This document shows positions 44,197-55,577 of a stretch of 64,000 nucleotides of DNA, piece after piece. The DNA is from Gymnorhina tibicen (taxonomy: Eukaryota > Chordata > Aves > Passeriformes > Artamidae): the NCBI GenBank assembly GCA_013399875.1, contig VXAZ01007605.1:296217-360216 (forward strand). Direction: 5' to 3'. Made by a program: the position numbers and the translations under genes. Under the pieces are notes generated by a model that did not search any database, was not told the DNA's origin, and saw only the letters and a list, made by a program, of their open reading frames with translations. How positions within the stretch are numbered: position 1 is the stretch's first letter; each line of letters begins with the position of its first letter.

Positions 44197-44290
44197 CAAA
44201 AAACCCTTCAAAACCCCAAAAAACCTCCAAAAATAAAATCCAAACAACCCCCGAAGAACAGCAAAAAAAACCACCCAACAAAAATCCCAG
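44197..44290 (+). repeat. A/C-rich low-complexity tract
   Basis: Roughly 90 bases made almost only of A-runs and C-runs (CAAAACCCCAAAAAACC-like). The complementary strand has G-runs separated by T-runs. Confidence 0.7.
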
Positions 44291-46539
44291 CTAAACAATA
44301 TCCAGGAGTAGAAATCCCAAGGTAATTGGAATGGGAATATGTTTTAGTGGCGAACATGGTGCCGCTGGGTTAATGGTTGGATTTGATTCCGAGAGGCTTT
44401 TTCCAGCATTAATGATTCCAATCACTCGAGATGAGCGCAGGGATTTATACTCGAGCAGGAATGGTTTGGGATTTTCGTTTACTGGCATAATTTGGGGGAG
44501 TTTCTTCCTCTCTGCGTGTTGCCAGAGGCGGAGATGCTGGCGGTGCACAGGTGAAGATGCTTCCCAAGAGGTCTGGTGGTACCTCTGGTATATCCGGGTA
44601 ATTTCAGGAAAATTGCCTTTGTAATTTCTTCTGCGATCCAGGGTTTTGGGGGAACGAAGAACCCTGTGGGCTTTCCATGCAACCTCCCCTCTCCATCCTC
44701 CAAGGAACATCCTGCCTCTTATCCACCCCCTCGTATCCATTCTCTGCCTCTCATCATCTTTCATCTGCCCTTAATTAACTTTGCCCGTTCTGCTGAGTGT
44801 ACAGCACCCGAGATTAACCGGAGAGGGAGCGCACAGCTCCCGGAGAATTGAAAATCAATTTCCCCGTCTTCGTGTACCCGTCAGGGATTGAGTGCCGAGG
44901 CTGGAATTCATCCTCTGCTAGCTGATGGTATCGTGTCCACCTCAATCACCTTTCTAGCAGGGCCTGAGATGTGCTAGGCTGGATTCCCTGGCTGCCACCC
45001 GGTTCTTGGTGGGATAGGGAAGCAGAGGGGTTGGAGTCGACGCCGACTCCTCCGCGTCTGGCAAAAGTGTGGTTGTGGAAACGCTGGCTGGTCAGAATTC
45101 CTGGGTGTCCTCATCCCTGACAAAAGCTGAGCTCTGCTGTTTGTAAAAAGGATTGAGGGCCTTGAGTTGGGCTTAGTCAGCTGCTGATCCCTGGGAACGA
45201 GGAAGGGGGGTGTTGTTTCTCCATCTAATCACTTGCAGGCTTGTGATTACAACATTTAATGATGACGGCCGAGGTCAGTTTTTAATTAGCTGAGCCACAT
45301 GATGGGCTCTCGCAGTGCCAGCAAAGCCTTTCCTCGTTGATGTCTGGCGTGATGTTCCAGAAGAGCAGCTGTGCCAGTGAAATCCTGGATTTACGGGTTA
45401 AATCACGCTGTGTATTTCCCAATCCCGAGCTGTTTTGCTCTGATCTGGATGGGACACGGTGGGTCCAGATTGCAGTGTGCAGCAAGGCCCTGTCTTTGTT
45501 CAACATGTTGAGGAGTGTGAGCAATAAATAGGAAAAATAATCCAAAAGTCTTGGGAAGTTGGCAGCCGTGGCTGTTACCAGGACTCACATGATGCCGTGG
45601 CCCGGTGGAACCGAGCTGTTGCCGATTGAATCACATGTTTTTGTCCTGGTAACAACCAATAACACCCCGCTCCTTCCCAAAAATCCTAAATATAGCCCTG
45701 AGAACCTCCCAACCAGGGAGGATTGGCACCGGACCGTGCCTTTTCCACAAGCCCCGTGTGATGGCCGGGACGCGGCGGGGGCCCGTGCCAGGAGCAGATG
45801 GCAGAGCAGGCTGCGCATTCCTGAGGCGCTCAACTTCTCCCTCTCCCCTTCCCTGCGAGGAGGGACAGATCCCGGGCTGGATTCACGCATGGCTTCGCCT
45901 CCAGCGTGGATGGAAAGGTGTTGGAAAAGGCAGGCGGATGACTTGGGTTTTCCTGGCCCACACGTGGATGATAACAATCCCCCCAATTCCCTCCCTGCCG
46001 TGGGACGGGGTGGAGGAGATGATTCCCTCAGGGATGAACCAGCCCCTTCCAAGCTGAACGCACACATTTGTTTTCCTGAACGTACATCTCGACACGCTCC
46101 GTGCACGCTCTGCCCTTGACCCTGCTTGCATGTGAGCTATAAAATTTTCCATTGATTTCCTGGAGGTCTGGAGCTTTCAGGCAAGGCTGTGTCCCTTTGA
46201 GCCATCCAGGTCTGGAGTGTGTTTAGGGGATGAGGTTTAGCCAAGTCTGAGGTCGCTCGGAGCTCTGCACGTGAGCAGATCTGCCCTTATCGTGCTGCTC
46301 TGCCGAGCCAGGGACGGGTCCCCGGGGTGCTGCTCCTCCAGCTGGGGCGAATTCTGGGGGGGTTTCACCTCCCCTCGAAGTCTGGGGCTGGTCCCTGGTG
46401 AAGGCACAGCTTCCAACCTGTTGCATTGTTCATAAATTCATCAAATTTGGCTCTCGGACATCACCACTGGGATTATTTTTTATGTTTCCCTGTAACGTCA
46501 CTGTCGAGTTATGGTGCTTCAGTTGTTCTACATTTGCCT
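44291..46539. other. Unique non-coding stretch
   Basis: A 25-nt segment at 44526-44550 has a good acceptor and donor but is not a multiple of three. An inverted repeat TAATCAC/GTGATTA at 45226-45249 lies in AT-balanced sequence. CpG-rich pieces occur near 45760-45850. No gene is supported. Confidence 0.4.
45226..45249. promoter_or_regulatory. 7-bp inverted repeat of homeodomain-like sites
   Basis: TAATCAC (45226-45232) and GTGATTA (45243-45249) form a perfect inverted repeat with a 10-nt spacer, so the two GATTA cores are about 1.6 helical turns apart. TAATC/GATTA is the bicoid/OTX/PITX-class core. The binding role is inference. Confidence 0.3.
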
Positions 46540-46900
46540 CGCTCTTGTAATGAGGTTTAGCCCGGTTTGTGCTTTCCCCCTCACTTTTGTAATGAGGTTT
46601 AGCCCATTTTGTGCTTTTCCCCTCACTTTTGTAATGAGGTTTAGCCCATTTTGTGCTTTCCCCCTCACTTTTGTACAGGTTTAGCCCAGTTTGTGCTTTT
46701 CCCCTCACTTTTGTACAGGTTTAGCTCAGTTTGTGCTTTCCCCCTCACTTTTGTACAGATTTAGCCCGGTTTGTGCTTTCCCCCTCACTTTTGTAATCAG
46801 GTTTAGCCCAGTTTGTGCTTTTCCCCTCACTTTTGTAATCAGGTTTAGCCCAGTTTGTGCTTTTCCCCTCACTTTGTACAGGTTTAGCCCAGTTTGTTTC
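46540..46900. repeat. 41-bp minisatellite, nine units
   Basis: Each unit contains TTTAGCCCRGTTTGTGC, TTTCCCCCTCACTTTTGTA and AATGAGG, ATCAGG or CAGG. TTTAG starts lie at 46556, 46598, 46640, 46680, 46720, 46760, 46802, 46844 and 46883 (spacings 42, 42, 40, 40, 40, 42, 42, 39). Minus-strand frames with YKSEGESTKWAKPH-like repeats reflect the 42-bp units only; the 40-bp units shift frame, so no protein is implied. Confidence 0.95.
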
Positions 46901-48438
46901 TGCCTTCCTTGATCCCATCAGGAGCCAGGGCCCCCACCAGGAATCCTCCAGCTCCAAGGGAGCTCGGGCACGTTTCTGCTCTGAACAGGAAAGGAACCTC
47001 CTGCAAACCTTTCTGCTCCCCGCTCTGGCCAGTTCCCGACACCCGCCGGTCCCATTCCAGAGCGGGTGTGCTGAGTGAGCTCTCTCCACTTCCCTCCCAC
47101 CCAGCTTTGAGCCTTCCACAGCACCCAAGATTCCCAGGAAGAAAAGCCTGGAGCGTGTGGGAGTTTGTCCCGTTATCTCCGTTAGTTCAATACTCGAGGA
47201 TTTTTGCTTTGGAGTTGTGGTTTATGCAAAGCTGAGTGAAGCTAAGGCCGGGTTCTGCCTCAGGGATTCACACTGTGCTTGACATTGAGCAGTGTTTTGT
47301 CCTCTGAGCCCGGACCTGGAGCTGCAGGTCCCGGGGAAGCTGGAGGGAAGAGCTGTTTGGATTAGGGGAGCGGCAGAGGGCTGAGGTGAGGGCTCTGTTT
47401 GGGATGCATCCCCGTTGGGATGCTCAGGGGTGGGAGCTGTTCCTCCTTCCTTCTTGGCACCCAGGAAATGAGAGCAGCAGGAACATCCTCTGGAAAACTC
47501 GGAAGTGAGCTTGGATTATCTGAGGCTTGCTCTGTGGCTTTGGCACTTTCTGTTTAACAGGGTTGGCACGAGTTTGACTCTTTAAAGTTCCTCAGGATCC
47601 CTGTAAAGATGAGGATGCTCCATTTCCTTGCATTTTCGTCTGGAAAAGACGCTTGCTCGATCCAAGCATGTCCATTTCTGCCCGTGGGGAAGGACGAAGA
47701 GCAGGCTGTGGTGACGTTTGGGGTTTTTTCAGGCCCCTTGGGGTTAAGCTTTGATGTTAATGGTTGTTCTGCTGGAAACCTCAGGGCTTGTGCGAGGAGG
47801 TTCCAGGGAAGTGTTAAATCCAGCTGCGTCTGAAACAGGACACGGCTCCCACTTGGAAGTTGTCTTGTGTCTGGACAACGCCAGTGGCTTTCGTGAGGAT
47901 CTCGTCTTTTCGCCATCCTGACTTCCTTTCCTTATCGCTGCTGGCTTCACACGTGAATTCCCATCAACAGGCGAGGCCTTGGAGGCTCCGATCCCAGCCG
48001 GATCGATTCCAAGGGTTTCTGAACGTGCCAGTCAGGAAGGCACTGTAGCGTAGCCTGATAAGAAATATTTTGAGTGTCCTGCTGTAGGTCTTGCCTTTCT
48101 AAACAAGAGCCATTCCAGGAGTTTAGCGAGGATTGATAGGATCAGGATGTATTTGCAGGGAGGGCTGGCTCCGATGGAGCAGCTGCAACTCGCCCGCAGT
48201 GGGAAGTGGAATCTGCTGCTCTCCCTGTGTGGCTGTGAGGGGGAAAAAGGGCCTAAAATTGAGGAGAAACTTCTTGAGTTGAGATGTATGTTCGGAATGA
48301 AGTGTTACGGGAGGGATTTGGGGCGTTCCGAGGGTGTGCTAAATTAATTCCAGTCTTAATTAAAAGGATGTACGTAACTCTTTTAAGAGTGCAAGCACAT
48401 ACTTGGGGTATGAAGCGAAATGGAATGTTTGGGATTTT
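46901..48438. other. Unique non-coding stretch
   Basis: An acceptor-like TTCTGTTTAACAG ends at about 47560, followed by about 90 open codons to a TGA at 47833, but no donor or domain supports an exon. CTGAG/GTGAGG near 47385 is donor-like. Otherwise nothing is recognised. Confidence 0.4.
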
Positions 48439-48647
48439 TGGGAGAAATCCTTCCCTTGGAGGGTGGTGAGGCCCTGGCACAGGGTGCCCAGAGCAGCTGT
48501 GGCTGCCCCTGGATCCCTGGCAGCGTCCAAGGCCAGGTTGGATGGGGCTTGGAGCAGCCTGGGACAGTGGGAGGTGTCCCTGCCCAGGGCAGGGGGTTGG
48601 GGTGGGATGAGCTTTAAGGTCCCTTCCCAAACCATTCCGTGATTCCT
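48439..48647 (+). mobile_element. CR1 3' end, about 210 bp
   Basis: GGGAGAAATCCTTCCCTTGG, AGGGTGGTGAGGCCCTGGC, GCTGCCCCTGGATCCCTGGC, GGATGAGCTTTAAGGTCCC, ending AAACCATTCCGTGATTCC. A complete and little-diverged tail. Confidence 0.94.
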
Positions 48648-48739
48648 TCAGTGCTGGGCGTGCTCTATGTCCCAGCATCCAGGACCTTGGGATCCAGCCG
48701 CTCCTTTGGGAGCCCATCCCGGCTGGAGAAAGCCCTGGA

Positions 48740-49140
48740 AGGTGTGGTGTGGGCAGAGCCACCTGGGCGGGGGCGCTGGGGTGACGCTGGAGGACGCTCG
48801 TCGGAAGGGCTCCATCCCGAGGGCACCTTTCCCTGCGCTCCCCGGGATCGGCCCCCGAGCCCCGCGTCTGCCGAGGCCCCGGTTCCGCGGCGTGACGCCG
48901 CCACACCCTTCTGGAACGGCGCGGGATCCTCGGGGAGAGGAGGAGCGGACGGGGTGGGGAGCCCTTGGTGGAGCTCCGCACCCACCCTTCAGCTGCTCCG
49001 CCGGCCGTCCCCGTGCCGGGCCAATCAATCCGGGACCGCTCCGTGCCGGGCTCCCCGGCCCTGCAGCTGCGCCGCGGTTACAGCACAAACGCCCTCAGTT
49101 ATCCCGGTTGGACGCGAAAGCAGCCGCGCGTTCCACGGGA
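48740..49140. promoter_or_regulatory. CpG-rich patch (candidate CpG island)
   Basis: Dense CpG (GACGCTCGTCGG, CCGCGGCGTGACGCCGCC, CCGCGGTTACAG) over about 400 bp. Open frames of 140-210 codons occur on both strands and in several frames together, the mark of composition rather than coding. It could be a promoter or first exon. Confidence 0.4.
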
Positions 49141-52100
49141 AGCGGCGATGCCAGAACGGGGAGGTCAGCGCTGTGCAGTGTTTTTCTGGCAAAGGAAAAA
49201 AACCCCATCGGATGGAAGGCGGTGCCTGGGGAATCTCCGGAGCGGCGGGATGAGCTCCGAGCGCGACTGGAGATAATGGGGCTCGGGGAGGGGGATTGAG
49301 CCAGGGAATATTGGACGGGATCCAGTCCCCCAAGCCCAATGGCCACCCTTCTTCGGGATGAAGTCATTGGAAGCAGCACAACCACTTATCCAGAGGGCCA
49401 ACCTGCTTCCAGGAGTTTTGGGATCATGGTTTAAACAGGTTTTTGTGTTCCCAGCCCTCCGTGCCCGCAGGTGCTGCTGGCGCTGCCTCGTTTTTCCTCA
49501 GAGCAGCTCCAACTCATCAAATTCCGTCTCTTTTTTTATCCAGAAAAAGGCTTTTAGCTCTTCTTTCCCGCGGGATGGGGTGCTCAGAACTGTCAGCACC
49601 ACACGATCCATCCCTCCAGGAACAGCCCCGCATCCAAGGGGATGGAGGCAATGTGTCAGAACATGTGGAAAAATCCCGCTGGAAGCATTAAAAACAAAAA
49701 GCGGAGAAAGCGTTCGTGCAACTCTGGAAAACGCCACTGATAAGGATCTTTTTGGGGCTATTCCAGCTTTGCCCGTGAAAAGATGAGCTCAAAGTACCAA
49801 GGTTTGGGTCTGGATTTGCAGTTTTCCAGACTTTTGGGGGCTTGGAGCTTGGAATAATCTTTTGGCTTCTAGCACAGCATAAGAGGGACCAAAGCTCCAG
49901 CAGCAGGAGGCACCTGGAAGCTGCTGGAGATGAGCATGGAGCTTGATCCTCTTTTCCTGGAGAGGGATGAAGCCAGTGTCCAGGTGATGGTCACAGCCCC
50001 TGGAACGGGCTCTGACGAGCTTTGGATGAATTTTGGTTGTGCTCTGCAGAAATCCGCAGTTTTTCCTCGTCGCTCCCCAGACCTGGATCCATTCTGAGGA
50101 GCAGCAATACATGGAAAATGGAATATTTTGCTTATTAAAGGCACTTGGAGTCGCAGCTCCGAGGTTGGCAACCAGAGCTCGGAGAGGCTGGAGGAGCTGG
50201 AGAGCTCATTGTTCCCCGTTTCCAAGAGAAACTTCCACGTGTGCCAGCACTTTTATTTATAATGCTGAAATAAATGGAGTCCATTTAAAGGTATTATTGA
50301 GGGAGCAGCACTTCAAATATATCATTTTTATGTTATTAGGCTGCTCGGAGTGAGGTGTCCTACTGCAGGCGGATAATCCATCCCCCTGCCTGGATTCCAG
50401 GCTGGAACTTACTGGAAGCTTTGCACCACAAGAATCCGAGCGAAGGGATTATTTTCAAGGGAAGAAAAGGGAGCTTGAGGAAAATGAGGCTGGAAGGCAG
50501 AACCTCAAACCACGGTGGAGAAATTTCCTGACAGCAGCTCCACATCTCGTGACCACCTGATGGCTCCTGAGCTTTTTTGGGATTTTAGCAGATGCCCAAA
50601 GGGGAGCTCAGCTGGCCGGGAAGGGTTTGGGGCGGGCTGCACCTGGAGTTGGGGCCGGCTGCCCCCCTTCCTTCATTCCATCCATTCTTTTTTTGTTGGA
50701 ACAAGGGAAATCCTGAAGGAATCCAGACGTTTTGAGAACATCAAATGACTGCGCTGACCTTTGCAGGCTGTTCCTGGTGCTGGGATCCACGGAGTGAGGG
50801 AATGCTGCTGGCTGGGACGGGGTTTGGAGCGGGAAAGGTGGTGCAGGGAGAGCCGGGACAAGCAGCCAGATATTCCAGGGAACAGGAGACAGGGAAGATG
50901 GACTTGCTCGGGAACGCCGAGCTCGCAGAGGATCTGTGTCCAAGCAAGATCCCTGTGTCCAGCTGAATTCCCTGCAGCCAGGAATTGCCAGGGGCTGGTT
51001 CTGCACTGTGAAATCCATGGGGTGATCCTGTAACGCCGGGGCTGTGCGCGTGCCCTGCGAATTCCCCGTGGGAAGGCGGCCCAGGGCCGTGGCACGTGAG
51101 CGGGTGTAGGATAAAGAGGGATCATTCCCTGTGTATTTCCCCACTCTCACGGATGCAGAAATCAGGATTCAGCCATGGCCAGAGCTACCCCAGTAACTGT
51201 CGGAATCTGGCAGGAAAAGCTTTAAAAAAATGGGAAGAGAACGGATGTTGTACCTGGATTTGTCAGAGAGGAGTTAAACGCCGGCCGGAGGGAGCCCACA
51301 GAATCACAGAGAGGAGCAAAACAAGCTGCAAATGTGTGTGGAAAGTCCATTTAATTCCCAGGTTTTTGGGAGCAGGGGGTCTGGGGAGCCGGCTCTGGCT
51401 TTCATCTGCTCCTGGTGCAGCCTTGTCCGGCTTCCTCCAGGTTTTCCACGTATCCGAGTCCCTTGGGAGCTAAGAACAAGCCCGAAGGGTTTTTAGCCAA
51501 AAAGGGATTTTCGTGTGAACTTTGGAAGCTTAGGAAGAAACTTTTCACCTTGAGCTGTGCATCTTGGTGTGAGGCTTCCAGGGAGCTCCAGGGCTGCACC
51601 AGTTGGATACTGGAGGGAAAAGGGCTCGGGAGATGGAGGGGGGGGAAGCTTCCTCTGGAGGCTCTTGGATGAGCTCTGTGTTATTAGAAGTCATTTAGTG
51701 CCATCAAGGAAGTGCCTGGAGGCCCGGGCTGGGATCTGTCATTCCCAGTGTGGTGGCCAGGCAGAACAAGAACCAGAGGGAAGAGCAAATGAGGTGAAGG
51801 AGAGGAGGCAGAATCCCGGATTCTGGCTCAGGGTGTCCAACATCACGATTTTCCAGGACTTTTCTTCCAGTTCTGGTATCCCTGCAGCTGCAGGAAGGTC
51901 CCATCCCTGTGGCGAGGCGAGGCTTCTGTCTGGTGTCTGTAAATTCCAGTCTCAGTGTTCCCAACACCCAGCAAATGTTCGGTTTTTGGGGAATATCGGA
52001 GCCCTGTGGCCGTGCTGGGATGGTGGGAGCGATGTGGGAAGCAGAGGTTTGCAGCTGGAAATGAATGGACTGGGGGAGTTGCAGATCAAGGGAGGTCGTG

Positions 52101-54618
52101 AGCGTGGCTGAGAAGCCAAGGGGAATTTATCCATGGAAATCCATCTGCAGGGGCCTGTGTTCCTGCGGGAAGGATTCCTGGAGCTGCTGGGTGAAGCCCC
52201 CCTTTCCCACAGCAGCTCCCTCGGCAAATCCGAGGCTGCGAGCTCGGGGTGAGGACCGGGCTCCCCTGGGAAAGCTCTGGAGCTCTCCTGCTTCAGTGGA
52301 GCCGTTTTCCCAGGGCCCGAGGCTGTTCCCCAGCTCCTTCCCAGGGCTGCTGCCCCAGCGGGAGCTGCTTGGAGCCCTTGGCCGTGCTGCGGGGCCGGAG
52401 CCGTGTCCCGGTGCGGGATGGGGCTTTGCAGAAGGCATTCCCTGGATTCAGCTCTCTCCTTCTCCTGAGGGGAAAACCGGAGCTTTCCGTAGGTCTGCGA
52501 CCTCTTCCCAGCGCGGGAGCGGGGATGGGGAACGCTGACAGACCCCAAACCTCGAGGCTGTTTGGGATCCAAACCCGAGGGCCGCCCTTGGCTTTGGCTG
52601 CCTCCGCCTCTTGTGCCCGGGGAATCTGTCCCAAAAAGCTGCAGGTTTGGATTCCTGGGGGGTTTGGAAAAACCTGCCTGTCCCTTCTCCCCGGCGTCCT
52701 CCAGGCGAGTCCTCCCAAAGATTTCAGCTGGAGATGTGGCACTTCTTCCCTCGTTCCCTTCTCCAGGACCTTCTGGGAGTCTCTGGGAGTTGTTTCCCTC
52801 TCTGGTGCTGCAGCTCCAGCTGGTTCCTCCTCAGCCATGCAAACAATAATTAATAAATGGGATTTCCACCAATCCTGGAAGGGCCGTGGCTTTATCCTAA
52901 AGTATCCTGAGGCTCAGGGTGGCTTTTTCTTCCCATGGAGGGTGAAAATAACTGGTTTTCCTAAAGTTTTATGGATTTCTGGTTTATCTTAGGGCCTGTT
53001 CTCACCTTCCTGTGATAACAGCAGAGCTCTCCATTGCATTTTCCTTTTCTCCTCAAGGGTTTGCTGGAATTTTGGGGTTTTATGGCACCTTGGCTGTCCT
53101 TGCCATCTCATGCTCTCTTTTTCTTCCTTGTTTTTGGCCTCAGCAGTTGTGAGATCCCCGAAATCCTCGTGAAAGCTTCAGCTGAGCCAACTGGGGGCAT
53201 TCACTGAGGCCCACATTCCTTAGGGATTGATATGATTGACATAAACTTCAACTCGGGTGCGTTTGGTACGGATATTCCTGAGCAAATGGTTAAACTGAGG
53301 AAAGACCGAGGGAACAGAAGTTTGCTTTCCCTGCTACTGTTTTTGTTTTCCTTTTGCTGTGTGGCCACAGGGAGAATTCTCCTTCTGGAATCCCAGGGTT
53401 TTCTTTCCCTCTCTCCCTGATTTTGGGTTTGAGCTCCCCCCCCTCCTCCCGGCTCCTTTGGATGAGGGAGATGAGGAGGTTTCTTAGGAATACTCCGTTC
53501 CCTCCTTGTTTCCTGCCAGTTGGCATCTCCGCAGCCTGGATGGGGATGCAGGAGATCTCTCCTGTTCCTTGAGGTTTGCTGCTGCTCGCTCGAGTTTCCC
53601 TGAGCTCCTCTGGGCAAAACCAGCCGGATTTAACTGGGAAAAGCCCACCCGGAGCTGGGCTGTCCCTGGCTGTGTTTGCTCGGGAAGGAGCAGCCGCTGC
53701 TTCGAGTTTTGTCTGGGAATGGGAGCAGAGAGGACGATTTGGGGTTTTGTTTGCATTCTGCACATCCAGCCCCCGGAGCGCTCCAGGGTGGCATTTTCAT
53801 CCCGATCCAGCTGTTTGCAGCTGTGTTCCTGCTGCTCGGGCTCCCAGATGTGCCGGGCAGCTGCGTCCAGCCCCAGCTGTGGTTCCGTGGAGCTCGCTCA
53901 GAGCGGGGCAGGGAGAGGAGGTGGCGGATGCCTGAGGGGCTTTCTGGAGGTGTCCCCTCCAAGCTGGGTTCCTGGAGAAATTCCCATTCCCTCGGGTGGT
54001 CTGGCAGCTCCTGGGATCCCTCAGAAATGGCCGGGGAGGGATCCCAGCGCTGGTGGCCCTTTGCTGGGATGGGCACCTGCCAAACGTCCGTGGATGTGCT
54101 GGTGTGGGTTGGGGTTGGACCGTGAGCTCCAAATGCCATTCCCAGCTCCCTGGAAAAACCCCAGGTTCCTGCTCTGCTGAGTCACCTTCCACAGGGGTCC
54201 TGCCCTGAGCTGATTCCTGCCCCAGGACAGGGCATCTGAGCGCTCCCGTCTCCTCAGATTAATGGGAAGATGGATATTCCTGACCCAGGCTCCGGGGAAT
54301 TTAACAACCAACAAATTCCACATGGTGGATTCCCACAAGGATTTCAGCACCTTATTCCAGCCTCCAAACCATCCAGAGCAGCCATGGTCAGGAAAAAGGG
54401 GAGAGGAGGCACAAACATTTCCTTAAGGAAGTGTTGGATCCAGAGAATGGATCCAGCTCCAGAAGAATTCCTTCTGTGGGCTGAGCCATCGGGAAACCTG
54501 GAGGATTAGTTTAGGTTTTGACTTTGGATCTGAGCTCTTTTTTGGCTCAGTTCCTTCCCTGGAAAAGATGGATCTGATGATTCATCCCCACGAGGGCTGG
54601 GTACCTGGAAGCACAAAG
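49141..54618. other. Long unique stretch without recognised gene or transposon
   Basis: About 5.5 kb with no CR1. A strong polypyrimidine/CCTCAG acceptor-like site ends at about 53143 and is followed by 20 open codons to a stop. GC-rich pieces at 52200-52560 and 53760-54120 give long shadow frames. No domain is recognised. Confidence 0.4.
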
Positions 54619-54812
54619 ATCATGGAATCCTGGAATGGTTTGGGTGGGAAGGGACCTTCAAGATCATCCAGTTCCAATCCCAACACCTTCCACTGTCCCA
54701 GGCTGCTTCCAGCCCCGTCCAGCCTGGCCTTGGACACTTCCAGAGATCCAGGGGCGGCCACAGCCTCTCTGGGAAATCCATTCCAGGGCCTCCCTACCCT
54801 CCCAGGGAAGAT
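54619..54812 (-). mobile_element. CR1 3' end, about 195 bp
   Basis: ATCATGGAATCCTGGAATGG, GGAAGGGACCTTCAAGATCA, CACCTTCCACTGTCCCAGG, CCAGAGATCCAGGGGCGGCC, TTCCAGGGCCTCCC. A complete tail in reverse orientation. Confidence 0.94.
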
Positions 54813-55414
54813 GGAAGGGATACTTTGGAATTGGCAATTGGCTTTTTTCCGTTTTTTAACCCATCTGGGATCTGGGGCTGCTCTGGGTTTCCCCCTGGAG
54901 CTGCTGCTCCGCACTCCATGTGTCCAGCTGATGGAAAGCAGGAGGTGGGATGACATCATCCCACCCTGCAGGAACCTAATCCCGCTTGACAGGGGCAGAC
55001 CTTTCCCTTTTCCTTTTGTTTTCCCTTCTTTTTCTCTTTCCACAGAACCCCTGTCCTTTTTGGGAACGGGCAGAGGATGAAACCAGCTTGGAGAGCCCTA
55101 AAAGAGCCTCCCTGTGGCTTCTCCAGCTTTTATTTCCCTCTGGCTTCGGCTCCATCCTTTTCCAGTCGCATCCTCTGCGTTCCCTATCTTTGATTAGAAA
55201 CAGGACCTGTTCCAAATCCCATTTAGGGTTTTAATAACCCTGAGCGCATCCTCTGAGCATAGAACGAATCCTTGTGGGAGGATCCCAGGTGAATCCCGGG
55301 GTCTTGGGAGCCGGATGTTCCGTGCTGCTGGCTGGGCATGGATGAGGGGTGCAAAGAGATGGAAAAAGGGATTCTTTTCCTTGGGAACTTCCTATATTTT
55401 AGGGGGAAAAAGGG
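54813..55414. other. Unique stretch with a very strong acceptor-like site
   Basis: A 35-nt pyrimidine tract ending TCTTTCCACAG stops at 55045. The next 62 codons (NPCPFWERAEDETSLESPKR onward) are open to a TAA at 55232-55234. No donor lies within that span, so it could only be a terminal exon. It is unrecognised. Confidence 0.3.
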
Positions 55415-55577
55415 GAATGGTTCCACAGAGAAGCTGTGGCTGCCCCTGCATCCCTGGAAGTGTCCAAGGCCAGGCTGGATGGATCTCGGAGCAGCCTGGG
55501 ATAGTGGAAGGTGTCCCTGGGGTGGAATGGGATGATCCTTAAGGTCCCTTCCCATCCAAACCATTCCATGATTCTCT
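55415..55577 (+). mobile_element. CR1 3' end
   Basis: GGTTCCACAGAGAAGCTGTG, GCTGCCCCTGCATCCCTGG, AAGTGTCCAAGGCCAGGCTG, GGGATGATCCTTAAGGTCCC, ending CCATTCCATGATTCTCT. Confidence 0.93.

Noticed and set aside
46430..47128. Repeated KSEGESTKWAKPHY-like protein on the minus strand
   Set aside because: The 40-bp units of the minisatellite shift the frame, so only short blocks translate alike.
51297..51320. CACAGAATCACAGAG as a CR1 tail
   Set aside because: No CR1 sequence follows on either side; the short match is chance.
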